A stretch of 64,000 nucleotides of DNA from Deltaproteobacteria bacterium. GTDB taxonomy: Bacteria > Desulfobacterota_D > UBA1144 > Nemesobacterales > UBA2774. The translations under genes and the position numbers were made by a program. Where the stretch lies: assembly GCA_040223695.1 (NCBI GenBank), contig JAVKFU010000006.1, positions 1 through 64,000 on the forward strand, read 5' to 3'. Below, in pieces: positions 56,560-64,000 of this stretch (the first letter of the stretch is position 1; each line of letters opens with the position of its first letter). Below the pieces are notes generated by a model. The model was given only the letters and a program-made list of their open reading frames with translations. It made no database searches and was not told the origin of the DNA.

Positions 56560-56686
56560 AATCCCCCTTAATTTGGCTACAAATATGCAGTGCCGGATTT
56601 CGACAGACTTCTATAAATTTAGCCAACGGCGTCCGATTCTAGCGCGCGCTCAGAATCGTTCCCCTTTTTCCAAGCGGGAAATCAAA
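56560..56686. repeat. Degenerate intergenic repeat related to 565-856
   Basis: Second copy of the sequence described at 565-856, in more compact form. The shared blocks occur in the same order, so these are two copies of one longer element rather than chance matches. Confidence 0.5.
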
Positions 56687-57036
56687 TATAAATCACAGGT
56701 TCGCTTCGGCTCTCTTTTTCGCCCAGCTCCCCGAACGGAGGAAGGTATTTTATACTGCCGATAATTTCTACCTTAACCCTAACTTTCCCAATGTGGACAT
56801 GTACAGCACCGGTGCGGCTGGCCGGCAATAGATAAATAATTGAAATTCCGGTGTTAATAAACCTGAGGCAATATTGTATTATTGAATACAATCCCGGCAG
56901 CAACAGTATAGAAATATGAATCCGCAGGAACAAAAAGGAATTAACATGCTGACGACGCGTTCTTATTGCGATCGAAAGGGCCTTATATAAAACGGATGAC
57001 AGCCACGAATAATTTGCTAAGTCAGCTTATGCAAAC

Positions 57037-57573
57037 ATGAGCGAACTCAGAGAGCCTAAACCGGTAAGGCTTATTGCCGGAATCATATATAAACCCGATT
57101 CCAGACTGGACGACTGTATCGAGAGCCTCGGAGCGAGATTCGGGGAAATAAATTTTATAAGCGACGCGCTGCCCTTCAAAAATACAAAATATTACGAAGA
57201 CGAGATGGGTCTTGACCTTGAGAGGAAAATTATCGCATTCGAAAAGCTCATAAGACGGCAGGATATAGCGGATGCAAAAATATTTACAAATAAACTGGAA
57301 AAAGTATATTCATATGGTAATAAAAGGACTATAAACATAGATCCCGGATACATTGCCCAGGAACATTTGATATTGGCCACAGGAAAAGGATACTCTCACC
57401 GCCCGTACATCGGCAAAGGGGTGTACGCCGATCTTACGCTCCTCTATGTAAACGATGAATTCAGACCGCTTGAGTGGACATATCCGGATTATAAAACACC
57501 GGAAGTGAGAGGATTATTCAAAAGGCTCAGACAAGAGTACGCAAACCAACTGAAAGAGGAACCCGATTTATGA
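57037..57573 (+). CDS. DUF4416 family protein
   Basis: A 178-residue cytoplasmic protein of the DUF4416 family. Recognisable segments are PVRLIAGIIYKPD, FTNKLEKVYS, NIDPGYIAQEHLILATGKGYSHRPYIGKG and ADLTLLYVNDEF. Function is unknown. Its end overlaps the yicC start by 4 bases (ATGA); this tight coupling suggests a link to RNA metabolism, but this is inference only. Confidence 0.88.
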   Translation: MSELREPKPVRLIAGIIYKPDSRLDDCIESLGARFGEINFISDALPFKNTKYYEDEMGLDLERKIIAFEKLIRRQDIADAKIFTNKLEKVYSYGNKRTINIDPGYIAQEHLILATGKGYSHRPYIGKGVYADLTLLYVNDEFRPLEWTYPDYKTPEVRGLFKRLRQEYANQLKEEPDL

Positions 57574-58439
57574 AAAGTATGACAGGATACGGAAAAAGCG
57601 AAGCGGAAACGAAATTCGGAAAGGCGGTTATCGAGGCGAGATCGGAGAACCACAGGTTCCTCGATATCAAGATACAGACTCCGGAGTCGATTTCGTCAAT
57701 AGAGCCCGAGCTTGCGGAGTCAGTAAAAAAAACCGTTCTCAGGGGCAAGTTGAGGTTAACAGTGTCGCTCGAAGGAACGAAAAACAATTCCCCTGCGCTC
57801 AACGTGGAGCTCGTCAGAGAGTCCAAAAAGAACCTGGAGAGGCTGAAGAGGGAAACCGGCATCGACGAAGAAATACGCATAGAGCACTTCCTGATGATTA
57901 AGGATATATTCGCGCCCGAAAACCGCGAATCCCTGAGCAAAAAAGATATACTCGATATCGATAAGATCCTGAACGATGCCATTCGGAAACTCGACGAGAC
58001 GAGGAAAATAGAGGGCAAAAAGCTTGAAAAGGACTTAAAGGAGAGACTGAGGAATCTCCAGAGCCTTACCCGCACGATAGCTACTAAAAGAAAAGATTTC
58101 ATGAAAACCGCCTCTGCAAAGATTAAGGACAGAATATCAAAAGTGCTCGATGAGAATCAGATTGATGAGGCTAGGCTTTATCAGGAAACGGCTTTCCTCG
58201 CCGAGAGAAGCGATATAACGGAGGAGCTTGTAAGGCTCAAGGCCCATATAGGGAAATTCAGGGAAACTACCCGAAAGCAAGGGTCGATAGGGAAAGAGCT
58301 CGACTTCCTCATTCAGGAAATGAACCGTGAAGCGGGAACCATATCGGCGAAAGCCAAGGACGCGGAAATTTCCCACCTTACGATAGACCTGCGCTCGGAG
58401 CTGGAAAAAATGAGGGAACAGATACAGAACATCGAATAA
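57570..58439 (+). CDS. yicC: YicC family endoribonuclease-like protein
   Basis: A 289-residue protein with the YicC N-terminus MKSMTGYGKSE, then ARSENHRFLDIKIQTP, and the C-terminal DUF1732 part IGKELDFLIQEMNREAGTISAKA. Relatives have been reported to cut RNA and to affect small-RNA stability. A long helical middle (about 130-215) is rich in Lys and Glu. Translation is coupled to the preceding DUF4416 gene. Confidence 0.93.
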   Translation: MKSMTGYGKSEAETKFGKAVIEARSENHRFLDIKIQTPESISSIEPELAESVKKTVLRGKLRLTVSLEGTKNNSPALNVELVRESKKNLERLKRETGIDEEIRIEHFLMIKDIFAPENRESLSKKDILDIDKILNDAIRKLDETRKIEGKKLEKDLKERLRNLQSLTRTIATKRKDFMKTASAKIKDRISKVLDENQIDEARLYQETAFLAERSDITEELVRLKAHIGKFRETTRKQGSIGKELDFLIQEMNREAGTISAKAKDAEISHLTIDLRSELEKMREQIQNIE

Positions 58440-58640
58440 ACCGATTCTCGCAAGCAGCGGATAATAAACAGAAGCGGGAGAGAGGCTGCTTAACGCAAAA
58501 AGTCGGCGGGATGGAGATAATTTCGCCGCGTAAAACAGGCAGGCCGGCTTCAGGTTGAAACAGTTAAAACACTATGTTATGTTTCTCCCCGCAATCCGGC
58601 ATTTGAATTCATAACTCGGATAAACAAGGAGTACGGCATT

Positions 58641-59510
58641 ATGAGTATTTTAGTCAACAAGGATAGCAAGGTGGTAGTTCAGGGTATTACGGGTAGCGCG
58701 GGCCTATTTCACGCGACTCAATGCCGTGAATACGGGACGAATGTTGTAGGGGGAGTAACCCCGGGAAAAGGGGGAACAGAGGTGGAAGGATTTCCGGTTT
58801 TCGATACCGTTACCGATGCCGTTGATAAGACAGGCGCCGATACCTCCCTGATTTTCGTTCCCGCTCCTTTTGCCATGGATTCGATGATTGAAGCCGTGGA
58901 TGCGGGGATTGAGCTCGTTATCTGCATAACCGAGGGAATTCCCACCCAGGATATGATTAAGGTCAAAAAATTTACGGAAGGCAGGAACTCCAGGCTTATA
59001 GGCCCGAACTGCCCCGGTGTAATCACCCCCGGAGAGGCGAAGGTAGGGATCATGCCGGGATATATTCACACTCCGGGAAGAATCGGAATTATCTCGCGGA
59101 GCGGAACCCTTACATATGAAGCGGTCTGGCAGCTCTCGAACCTGGGGATCGGACAGTCAACGTGCGTCGGTATAGGCGGGGACCCGATAATCGGCACTAC
59201 ATTCATAGACGCCCTGAGCATGTTCGAAGAAGACGAGGATACGGACGCCGTAGTAATGATAGGGGAAATCGGGGGAAGCGCCGAGGAAGAGGCCGCAGAA
59301 TTTATAAAAGAAAAGCTGAGCAAGCCCGTAGTCGCATTCATCGCAGGAGCGACAGCCCCCAAGGGAAAGAGGATGGGCCACGCGGGGGCAATCATTTCAG
59401 GGAGCTCCGGAAGCGCAGAGGACAAAGTAGCCGCGCTCGAAAGAGCAGGGGTCAGGGTATCGCCGAGCCCTGCTGAGATGGGCGAGACGCTCAAGGAAGC
59501 CATCAGCTAG
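58641..59510 (+). CDS. sucD: Succinate-CoA ligase alpha subunit
   Basis: SucD binds CoA and carries the phosphohistidine of succinyl-CoA synthetase. The 289-residue protein has [43 protein letters not shown] and [17 protein letters not shown] with the active-site His. AAGGAG at 58626-58631 supports the ATG. The beta subunit gene sucC, usually directly upstream, is missing: 58440-58640 is non-coding. Its end overlaps the convergent epimerase gene by 8 bases. Confidence 0.95.
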   Translation: MSILVNKDSKVVVQGITGSAGLFHATQCREYGTNVVGGVTPGKGGTEVEGFPVFDTVTDAVDKTGADTSLIFVPAPFAMDSMIEAVDAGIELVICITEGIPTQDMIKVKKFTEGRNSRLIGPNCPGVITPGEAKVGIMPGYIHTPGRIGIISRSGTLTYEAVWQLSNLGIGQSTCVGIGGDPIIGTTFIDALSMFEEDEDTDAVVMIGEIGGSAEEEAAEFIKEKLSKPVVAFIAGATAPKGKRMGHAGAIISGSSGSAEDKVAALERAGVRVSPSPAEMGETLKEAIS

Positions 59511-60462
59511 CCGTCAGGTAAAGCTCCAAATTATTCAATAGCCATTCATAATGTTTTCTCAGTCCCTCCCGGATTGGAACGGCGGGGGAAAACCGGAAAT
59601 CCGTTTCAGCTTTCGATACGTCGGCGTAGGTATGTTTGGCGTCTCCCCTCTGTGATTCGGTAAATTTCAGCCGGGCCTTTTTACCGGAAAGTTCCTCTAT
59701 AATCCTGACGCATTCGATCAGCTTGATCCTGCTCCCGCCGCCTATGTTGTAGATTTCTCCGTCGATACCATTTTCAAACGCGCGCAGATTCGCCTGAACC
59801 GCGTCGTCTATGTAGGTAAAATCCCTTGTCTGCTCCCCTGTCCCGTAAATCTCTATTTCTTCTCCGAGAATTACAGCCCTGATGAATTTATGAAAAGCCA
59901 TGTCGGGACGCTGTCTCGGGCCGTAAACAGTGAAGTATCTGAGAGAGACAGCGGGAATGCCGTACGCTTTGTGATAAAGGGATACGAGATGCTCGCCCCC
60001 AAGCTTGGATACCCCGTAGGGGGATATCGGATTCGTCGGAGAGGTCTCGGAGACGGGCAGCTCTTCCGCATCCCCGTAAACCGAGGACGACGAGGCGTAG
60101 ATGAATTTTTTGAGCTCCCTGTTTTTACAGGCCTCTAAAAGCATCTGTGTTCCGAGTATGTTGTTCTTTACGTATTCATCGAATCTGCCGCCCCAGCTGG
60201 ACCTCACGCCCGCGATAGCGGCCTGATGGAACACGGCTTCAATCCCCTCCGTGATCTTCCCGAGATCGAGGCCGAGAATATCGGCCTCGATGAACTCGAA
60301 ACCCGGCTTCCCGAGCAAGTTCCTGATATTGTACTCTTTGATTTGGCGGGGATAGTAGTCTAAAAATGAGTCCACTCCCAGGACGCTGTTCCCCTCTTCT
60401 AAAAGCCTTTCGGCCAGATGCGAGCCTATGAAACCCGAAACTCCCGTTACTAAAACCTTCAT
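59503..60462 (-). CDS. NAD-dependent sugar-nucleotide epimerase/dehydratase
   Basis: A 319-residue short-chain dehydrogenase-type epimerase. It has the NAD motif GVSGFIGSH (7-15), the catalytic Ser/Thr region ASSSSVYG, the YGVSK pair (Tyr and Lys), and [14 protein letters not shown]. These match UDP-glucose/UDP-glucuronate 4-epimerase-like enzymes. It probably feeds cell-surface polysaccharide synthesis, but no glycosyltransferase genes surround it. The preferred ATG at 60462 has GGGA 8 bases upstream. Confidence 0.92.
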   Translation of the reverse strand: MKVLVTGVSGFIGSHLAERLLEEGNSVLGVDSFLDYYPRQIKEYNIRNLLGKPGFEFIEADILGLDLGKITEGIEAVFHQAAIAGVRSSWGGRFDEYVKNNILGTQMLLEACKNRELKKFIYASSSSVYGDAEELPVSETSPTNPISPYGVSKLGGEHLVSLYHKAYGIPAVSLRYFTVYGPRQRPDMAFHKFIRAVILGEEIEIYGTGEQTRDFTYIDDAVQANLRAFENGIDGEIYNIGGGSRIKLIECVRIIEELSGKKARLKFTESQRGDAKHTYADVSKAETDFRFSPAVPIREGLRKHYEWLLNNLELYLTAS

Positions 60463-60512
60463 ATAAAATCCCGACCTCTCTAACTCGATTTACCGGTTCA
60501 GTCCGGCCTAAT

Positions 60513-60540
60513 TTGACAAAGAATGAAACCACAATACATT
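60513..60540 (+). promoter_or_regulatory. Candidate promoter for the exported protein gene
   Basis: TTGACA (60513-60518) and TACATT (60535-60540) with a 16-base spacer. RNA would then start near 60547, downstream of the first ATG (60523), which would favour the ATG at 60553 or a leaderless form. The -10 match is only 4 of 6. Confidence 0.3.
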
Positions 60541-61047
60541 AGTATGAAAAATATGAAAAACAAGATAACATTATCGCTTATTTTAACCGCATTTTCCATC
60601 GCACTGAATCACGCTTACGCGGTTCCGCCTCCGTGCACGACCGAGGAGCTTCTTAAGAGCTCCGATTACGCGGTCGAAGGGACAGTAATGAAAATCGAGT
60701 GCGGGGAGCCGTACGACTCAGAGGAATGCAAGCCGCTTGACGAATCTTCAGGAAATTTCGTTCCCGAACTGGTGGCCAAGTGCATGGCTACCGTAAAGGT
60801 CACGAAGAATATAAAAGGCGGGTACGAGGCAGGAAGCGAGGCTCCGGTGCCGTTTCTCAAAATAGCTCAGGATTGTGAGAACGGCTCTCACATAATTCCG
60901 GGGAGCCCGACAAAAGACCTGGCTGTAAATAGCAACATCGAGTACTACAACTCAGAGCTGTGCAGATACTGGAACCTGAAGGAGCCTGCTCCGCAGACGC
61001 CGGGACCCGGGAACAGTGATGAATCGGCAGACAAAAAACCTGAATAA
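60523..61047 (+). CDS. Exported cysteine-containing protein of unknown function
   Basis: A small secreted protein I do not recognise. A signal peptide ends near HAYA before VPPPCTTEE; Met8 (60544) or Met11 (60553) are equally good starts. The mature part has six Cys (PPC, ECG, ECK, KCM, DCE, LCR), suggesting disulfide bonds, a beta-rich body (YAVEGTVMKIECG, CMATVKVTKNIKGG) and a Pro-rich tail. VKVTKNIKGGYEAGSE resembles a beta domain seen in NTP-binding or netrin-like exported proteins, but this is only an impression. It is 32 bases upstream of the hydantoinase-B gene. Confidence 0.6.
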   Translation: MKPQYISMKNMKNKITLSLILTAFSIALNHAYAVPPPCTTEELLKSSDYAVEGTVMKIECGEPYDSEECKPLDESSGNFVPELVAKCMATVKVTKNIKGGYEAGSEAPVPFLKIAQDCENGSHIIPGSPTKDLAVNSNIEYYNSELCRYWNLKEPAPQTPGPGNSDESADKKPE

Positions 61048-61079
61048 AATATCGCAAATAAGACTCACAATTTTCTTTT

Positions 61080-62651
61080 ATGCCGCTCAGCCCGTTTGAA
61101 CTCGAAATTTTTCAAAACATACTCAGCTCCATAGCCGAGGAAATGGGCGTGGTGCTCATCCGCGCCGGATTCTCGCCGAATATCAAGGAAAGAAGGGACT
61201 TATCCTGCGCGATATTCATGGCTAACGGCGAAATGATAGCACAGGCGGCCCACATTCCCGTACATCTGGGCTCGATGAGCTTTGCGGTAAAGGCCGTAAT
61301 AGACGAACCCGAAATAAACGAAGGAGACGTCTTCATACTTAACGACCCGTTCAGGGGGGGGACGCATCTCCCGGACGTTACCTGCATTGCCCCGGTATTC
61401 GTGAAAGACAGGCTTGAATTCTTTGTCGCCTCCCGCGCCCACCACGCCGATATGGGGGGGCTTACGCCCGGCTCAATGCCCCTTTCGACCTCTATTCACG
61501 AGGAAGGGATATTAATCCCGCCTTCGAGGCTCTACCGAAAAGGGAAACTGAACAAACCCCTCTTCGACAAGATACTCTCATCGACGCGCGACCCCGAAGA
61601 AAGGGAAGGAGATTTCAGGGCCCAGGTCGGCTCACTCGAACTAGGCGCAAGGAGGCTCCGCGAGGTCATCGACAAGTACTCTCTCAAAAAGGTGAAGACT
61701 TCCGGGAGCGAGCTTTTAAATTACAGCGAGAAGATGATGAGGGAAGTTGTAAAACAAATCCCCGCCGGGACTTATGAATTCGAGGACCGTCTGGACGATG
61801 ACGGGGCGGGGACAAAAAATATACCGCTCAGGGTCTCGATCAAGGTCAGACGGGAGACGGCAGAAGTGAATTTCGAGGGATCGTCAAAGATGGTAAAGGG
61901 TTGCCTTAATACGCCGTTAAGCGTGACCACAGCCGCCGCGATATACGTATTTCAGTGCCTGGCTCCAAAAGAAATGCCCTTGAACTCGGGCCCCCTGAGA
62001 GTAGTCGGAATTAAGGCGGAAAAAGGGTCCATTCTAAATGCCGAATTTCCGGCGGCCGTCGTGGGAGGGAACGTAGAAACCTCTCAGCGGGTCGTGGACG
62101 TAGTATTCGGCGCACTTTCCCGCGCAGTCCCCGAAAAGGTGCCCGCCGCAAGCGCGGGCACTATGAGCAATACCACGTTCGGCGGCGTGAACCCCCGGAC
62201 CGGGAATAAATTCGCATACTACGAGACAATCGCGGGGGGGATGGGAGGAAGATTCGGCAAGGACGGCGTAAACGCGGTTCAGACGCACATGACGAACACG
62301 CTGAATACACCGATAGAGGCGCTTGAAAGAGAACTCCCGGTGATGATCGATTCATACGGCGTCCGAAAGAGGAGCGGCGGGAAAGGCAGGTATAAAGGAG
62401 GCGACGGCATCATAAGAAAATACAAATTCCTTACCGACGCCACTGTTTCGCTCATCACCGAGCGGAGAAAATCAGCCCCCTACGGTATAAACGGCGGAGG
62501 AGAAGGGAAAAAGGGAAAGAACACACTCGTTAGAAGAGGCGTTAAAGGAAAGATAGCGCCCAAGGAAACCTTCGAAGTAAAGAAAGGAGACGTACTGGAA
62601 ATAGAAACACCGGGCGGAGGCGGCTGGGGTAAGCCCGTATCCGGGGACTGA
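61080..62651 (+). CDS. Hydantoinase B / oxoprolinase family protein
   Basis: A 523-residue HyuB-type protein. Landmarks are FEIFQNILSSIAEEMG-like N-terminus (FELEIFQN), AAHIPVHLGSMSFAV, GDVFILNDPFRGGTHLPDVT, VASRAHHADMGG and the C-terminal GGGEGKKGKN and TPGGGGWGKP. HyuB normally pairs with HyuA to hydrolyse ATP and open hydantoin, 5-oxoproline or acetone-type substrates. No hyuA is adjacent: upstream is the exported protein and downstream, after 10 bases, the Memo-family gene. Confidence 0.93.
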   Translation: MPLSPFELEIFQNILSSIAEEMGVVLIRAGFSPNIKERRDLSCAIFMANGEMIAQAAHIPVHLGSMSFAVKAVIDEPEINEGDVFILNDPFRGGTHLPDVTCIAPVFVKDRLEFFVASRAHHADMGGLTPGSMPLSTSIHEEGILIPPSRLYRKGKLNKPLFDKILSSTRDPEEREGDFRAQVGSLELGARRLREVIDKYSLKKVKTSGSELLNYSEKMMREVVKQIPAGTYEFEDRLDDDGAGTKNIPLRVSIKVRRETAEVNFEGSSKMVKGCLNTPLSVTTAAAIYVFQCLAPKEMPLNSGPLRVVGIKAEKGSILNAEFPAAVVGGNVETSQRVVDVVFGALSRAVPEKVPAASAGTMSNTTFGGVNPRTGNKFAYYETIAGGMGGRFGKDGVNAVQTHMTNTLNTPIEALERELPVMIDSYGVRKRSGGKGRYKGGDGIIRKYKFLTDATVSLITERRKSAPYGINGGGEGKKGKNTLVRRGVKGKIAPKETFEVKKGDVLEIETPGGGGWGKPVSGD

Positions 62652-62661
62652 CGGCAAGAAA

Positions 62662-63888
62662 ATGGAATATCCGAAATTAAGATATATAGAAGCGATTCCG
62701 GCAGAGTCGAACGGCGAAAGGATCGTTTACCTGAGAGACCATCAAAATCCAAGCGGCAGGGTGCTGGCAGTGTCGCCCGAGACGCTTATCGTTCTGAGCC
62801 TCTTCGACGGGACCAGATCGGTAGGAGAAATACAGACGGCGCTAACACGAAAATTCGGCGATCTCGTCAATAAAGGGGATATAGAGAACCTGATTACACA
62901 ACTGGACGAAGCCCTTTTCCTGGACAGCGATAAATACAGGGATTACAAAAATAAACTCGAGCATGAATTCAGAGGGGCGGATAAAAGAGAATCGAGCCAC
63001 GCGGGGCTTTCCTACCCTGCCGATTCTTCCGAGCTTGCAGGATGGTTTGAAACGTTTTTTAGAAAAGCAGAGGAAACGGAGCCCTATAAAAAAGCCCAGG
63101 GGAAACCCAAGGGAATAATCTCCCCCCACATAGATTACAGAAGGGGCGGAACTTCTTACGCTAAGGCCTACAGGGAGCTACTGGGGTGCGAAGAGGCCGA
63201 TACATTTATAATCTACGGAACCTCTCACTATGCGGACGTGGAAAATCCGTTCATCCTGACAAGAAAAAATTTTATAACGCCACTCGGAGAAGCTGTAACG
63301 GACAGAAACGTAGTTGAGTCACTCGTCAACTCGTGCGACTGGGACCTTTTCGAAGGGGAGATTCACCACCGTACCGAGCATTCGATTGAATTTCAGGTCG
63401 CTTTTCTCCAATACTTATTTAACGGAAAGAGGGATTTTAAAATAGTACCGATACTGTGCAACTCTTTTTACCGGCTGATCAGCGAGGGACGGTCTCCGGG
63501 CGGGGATGAAAAGATATCGGGTTTCCTGAATTCGATATCGGAAATAATATCCGGCCTGGGGGAGAGGGCTTTTATAATCGCTGCCGCTGACATGGCACAC
63601 GTGGGCACGAAATTCGGGGACAGGGAACCCGTTAATAACGGGACTCTCGAACGAATAAGAGAGAGGGACATACTGAGCCTCACTTACAGCGAAAAACTCG
63701 ACGCCGAGGGGTTTTACAGGTCGGTGGAGGAGGAGAAGGACTGGAGGAAGATATGCGGCCTGTCCCCCATTTACGCGACCCTTAAAACGATACAGGCCCA
63801 AGAGGGCAGGCTCCTCGATTATGATCAGGCTCTTGAGCCCGACACGGGGTCAGTGGTCAGCTTTGCGAGCATGGGATTTTATCTTTAG
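62662..63888 (+). CDS. AmmeMemoRadiSam system protein B (Memo family) with N-terminal PqqD-like domain
   Basis: A 408-residue protein. The C-terminal two thirds is a Memo domain: SPHIDYRRGG, YGTSHYADVE, HHRTEHSIEFQVAFLQ and the Cys of KICGLSPIYATL are at the positions of Memo's metal-binding His/His/His and Cys. The first 110 residues form a small helical domain (SPETLIVLSLFDGTRSVGEIQTALTRKFG) resembling PqqD or winged-helix substrate-presenting domains. Memo proteins form a conserved trio with an AMMECR1 protein and a radical SAM enzyme; neither is in the window. The gene is 10 bases downstream of the HyuB-type gene. Confidence 0.9.
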   Translation: MEYPKLRYIEAIPAESNGERIVYLRDHQNPSGRVLAVSPETLIVLSLFDGTRSVGEIQTALTRKFGDLVNKGDIENLITQLDEALFLDSDKYRDYKNKLEHEFRGADKRESSHAGLSYPADSSELAGWFETFFRKAEETEPYKKAQGKPKGIISPHIDYRRGGTSYAKAYRELLGCEEADTFIIYGTSHYADVENPFILTRKNFITPLGEAVTDRNVVESLVNSCDWDLFEGEIHHRTEHSIEFQVAFLQYLFNGKRDFKIVPILCNSFYRLISEGRSPGGDEKISGFLNSISEIISGLGERAFIIAAADMAHVGTKFGDREPVNNGTLERIRERDILSLTYSEKLDAEGFYRSVEEEKDWRKICGLSPIYATLKTIQAQEGRLLDYDQALEPDTGSVVSFASMGFYL

Positions 63889-64000
63889 ATTTTGTTTATT
63901 GTTAGTCTCGATACCCCGGTTAATTTCAAATTTTTTTCTAGCCGTTGCATTAAGGGGAAACAACCGAGGATTTTTAAATGCTTACTCTCTAGACACGCAT

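Larger units (their letters stand above)
56116..57036. other. Non-coding stretch with repeat copies
   Basis: No gene seen; the longest frame (56248-56445, 65 codons) resembles nothing and ends inside a repeat. It contains an AACCGG/CCGGTT inverted repeat (56185-56203), a palindromic repeat (56440-56458) and the degenerate repeat at 56560-56686. Promoters for the divergent flanking genes must lie at its ends. Confidence 0.65.

Overview
The window is one continuous piece of a chromosome from an uncultured-type Gram-negative bacterium. Outer-membrane biogenesis genes (TamB, RlpA, several lipoproteins), a long GyrB of proteobacterial type, a futalosine-type menaquinone pathway (MqnA, MqnD and a probable deaminase), complex I genes and F420-related genes together suggest a lineage near Deltaproteobacteria sensu lato (Desulfobacterota, Dadabacteria or similar). 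This placement rests on gene content only. No rRNA or tRNA gene was seen. Most genes use many AGG/AGA and ATA codons; the potassium channel at 18335-20044 does not.

Layout. 1-864 is non-coding and repeat-rich. 865-8036 holds an F420-type flavin oxidoreductase, an M29-type aminopeptidase, a large VWA/amidotransferase-like membrane protein, coaX with an overlapping stand-alone LigD phosphoesterase domain, and a DASS transporter. 8087-9039 has methylmalonyl-CoA epimerase and a hot-dog thioesterase. 9109-14441 is an AttEFGH-like cluster: CrtC-like protein, double FtsX permease, ATPase and an Ig-like lipoprotein. 14522-18026 has RNase G, a LysM protein and Pcm. 18027-20740 contains a two-RCK potassium channel between two long non-coding stretches, the second rich in short palindromes. 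20741-25512 has meaB, an EVE protein, an exported protein, hisA-hisF and dgt. 25619-27273 is mqnA-mqnD. 27492-34987 has an aldehyde dehydrogenase, cofC, a fused FAD/Fe-S dehydrogenase, a GGCT/formylglutamate-hydrolase fusion and an amidohydrolase. 35060-42401 has a dapF-like gene, two rlpA genes, an aminotransferase and tamB. 42648-45336 is nuoG-nuoH.

The minus-strand block 45427-56115 is housekeeping: a lipoprotein, dapB, tgt, yajC, secD, secF, a DUF456 protein, pheS, dcd, gyrB and a cupin. It is followed by a second large non-coding stretch (56116-57036), then DUF4416-yicC, sucD, a sugar-nucleotide epimerase, an exported cysteine-containing protein, a hydantoinase-B protein and a Memo-family protein.

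Three non-coding islands (about 60-860, 20160-20640, 56430-56690) share members of the same short palindromic repeat families. Several normally paired genes stand alone here (pheS without pheT, sucD without sucC, hyuB without hyuA, nuoGH without other nuo genes). The most unusual single observations are a DapF homologue with serine at both catalytic cysteine positions, the GGCT/amidohydrolase fusion, the LigD phosphoesterase domain overlapping coaX, and a lactaldehyde-dehydrogenase-like gene facing cofC.
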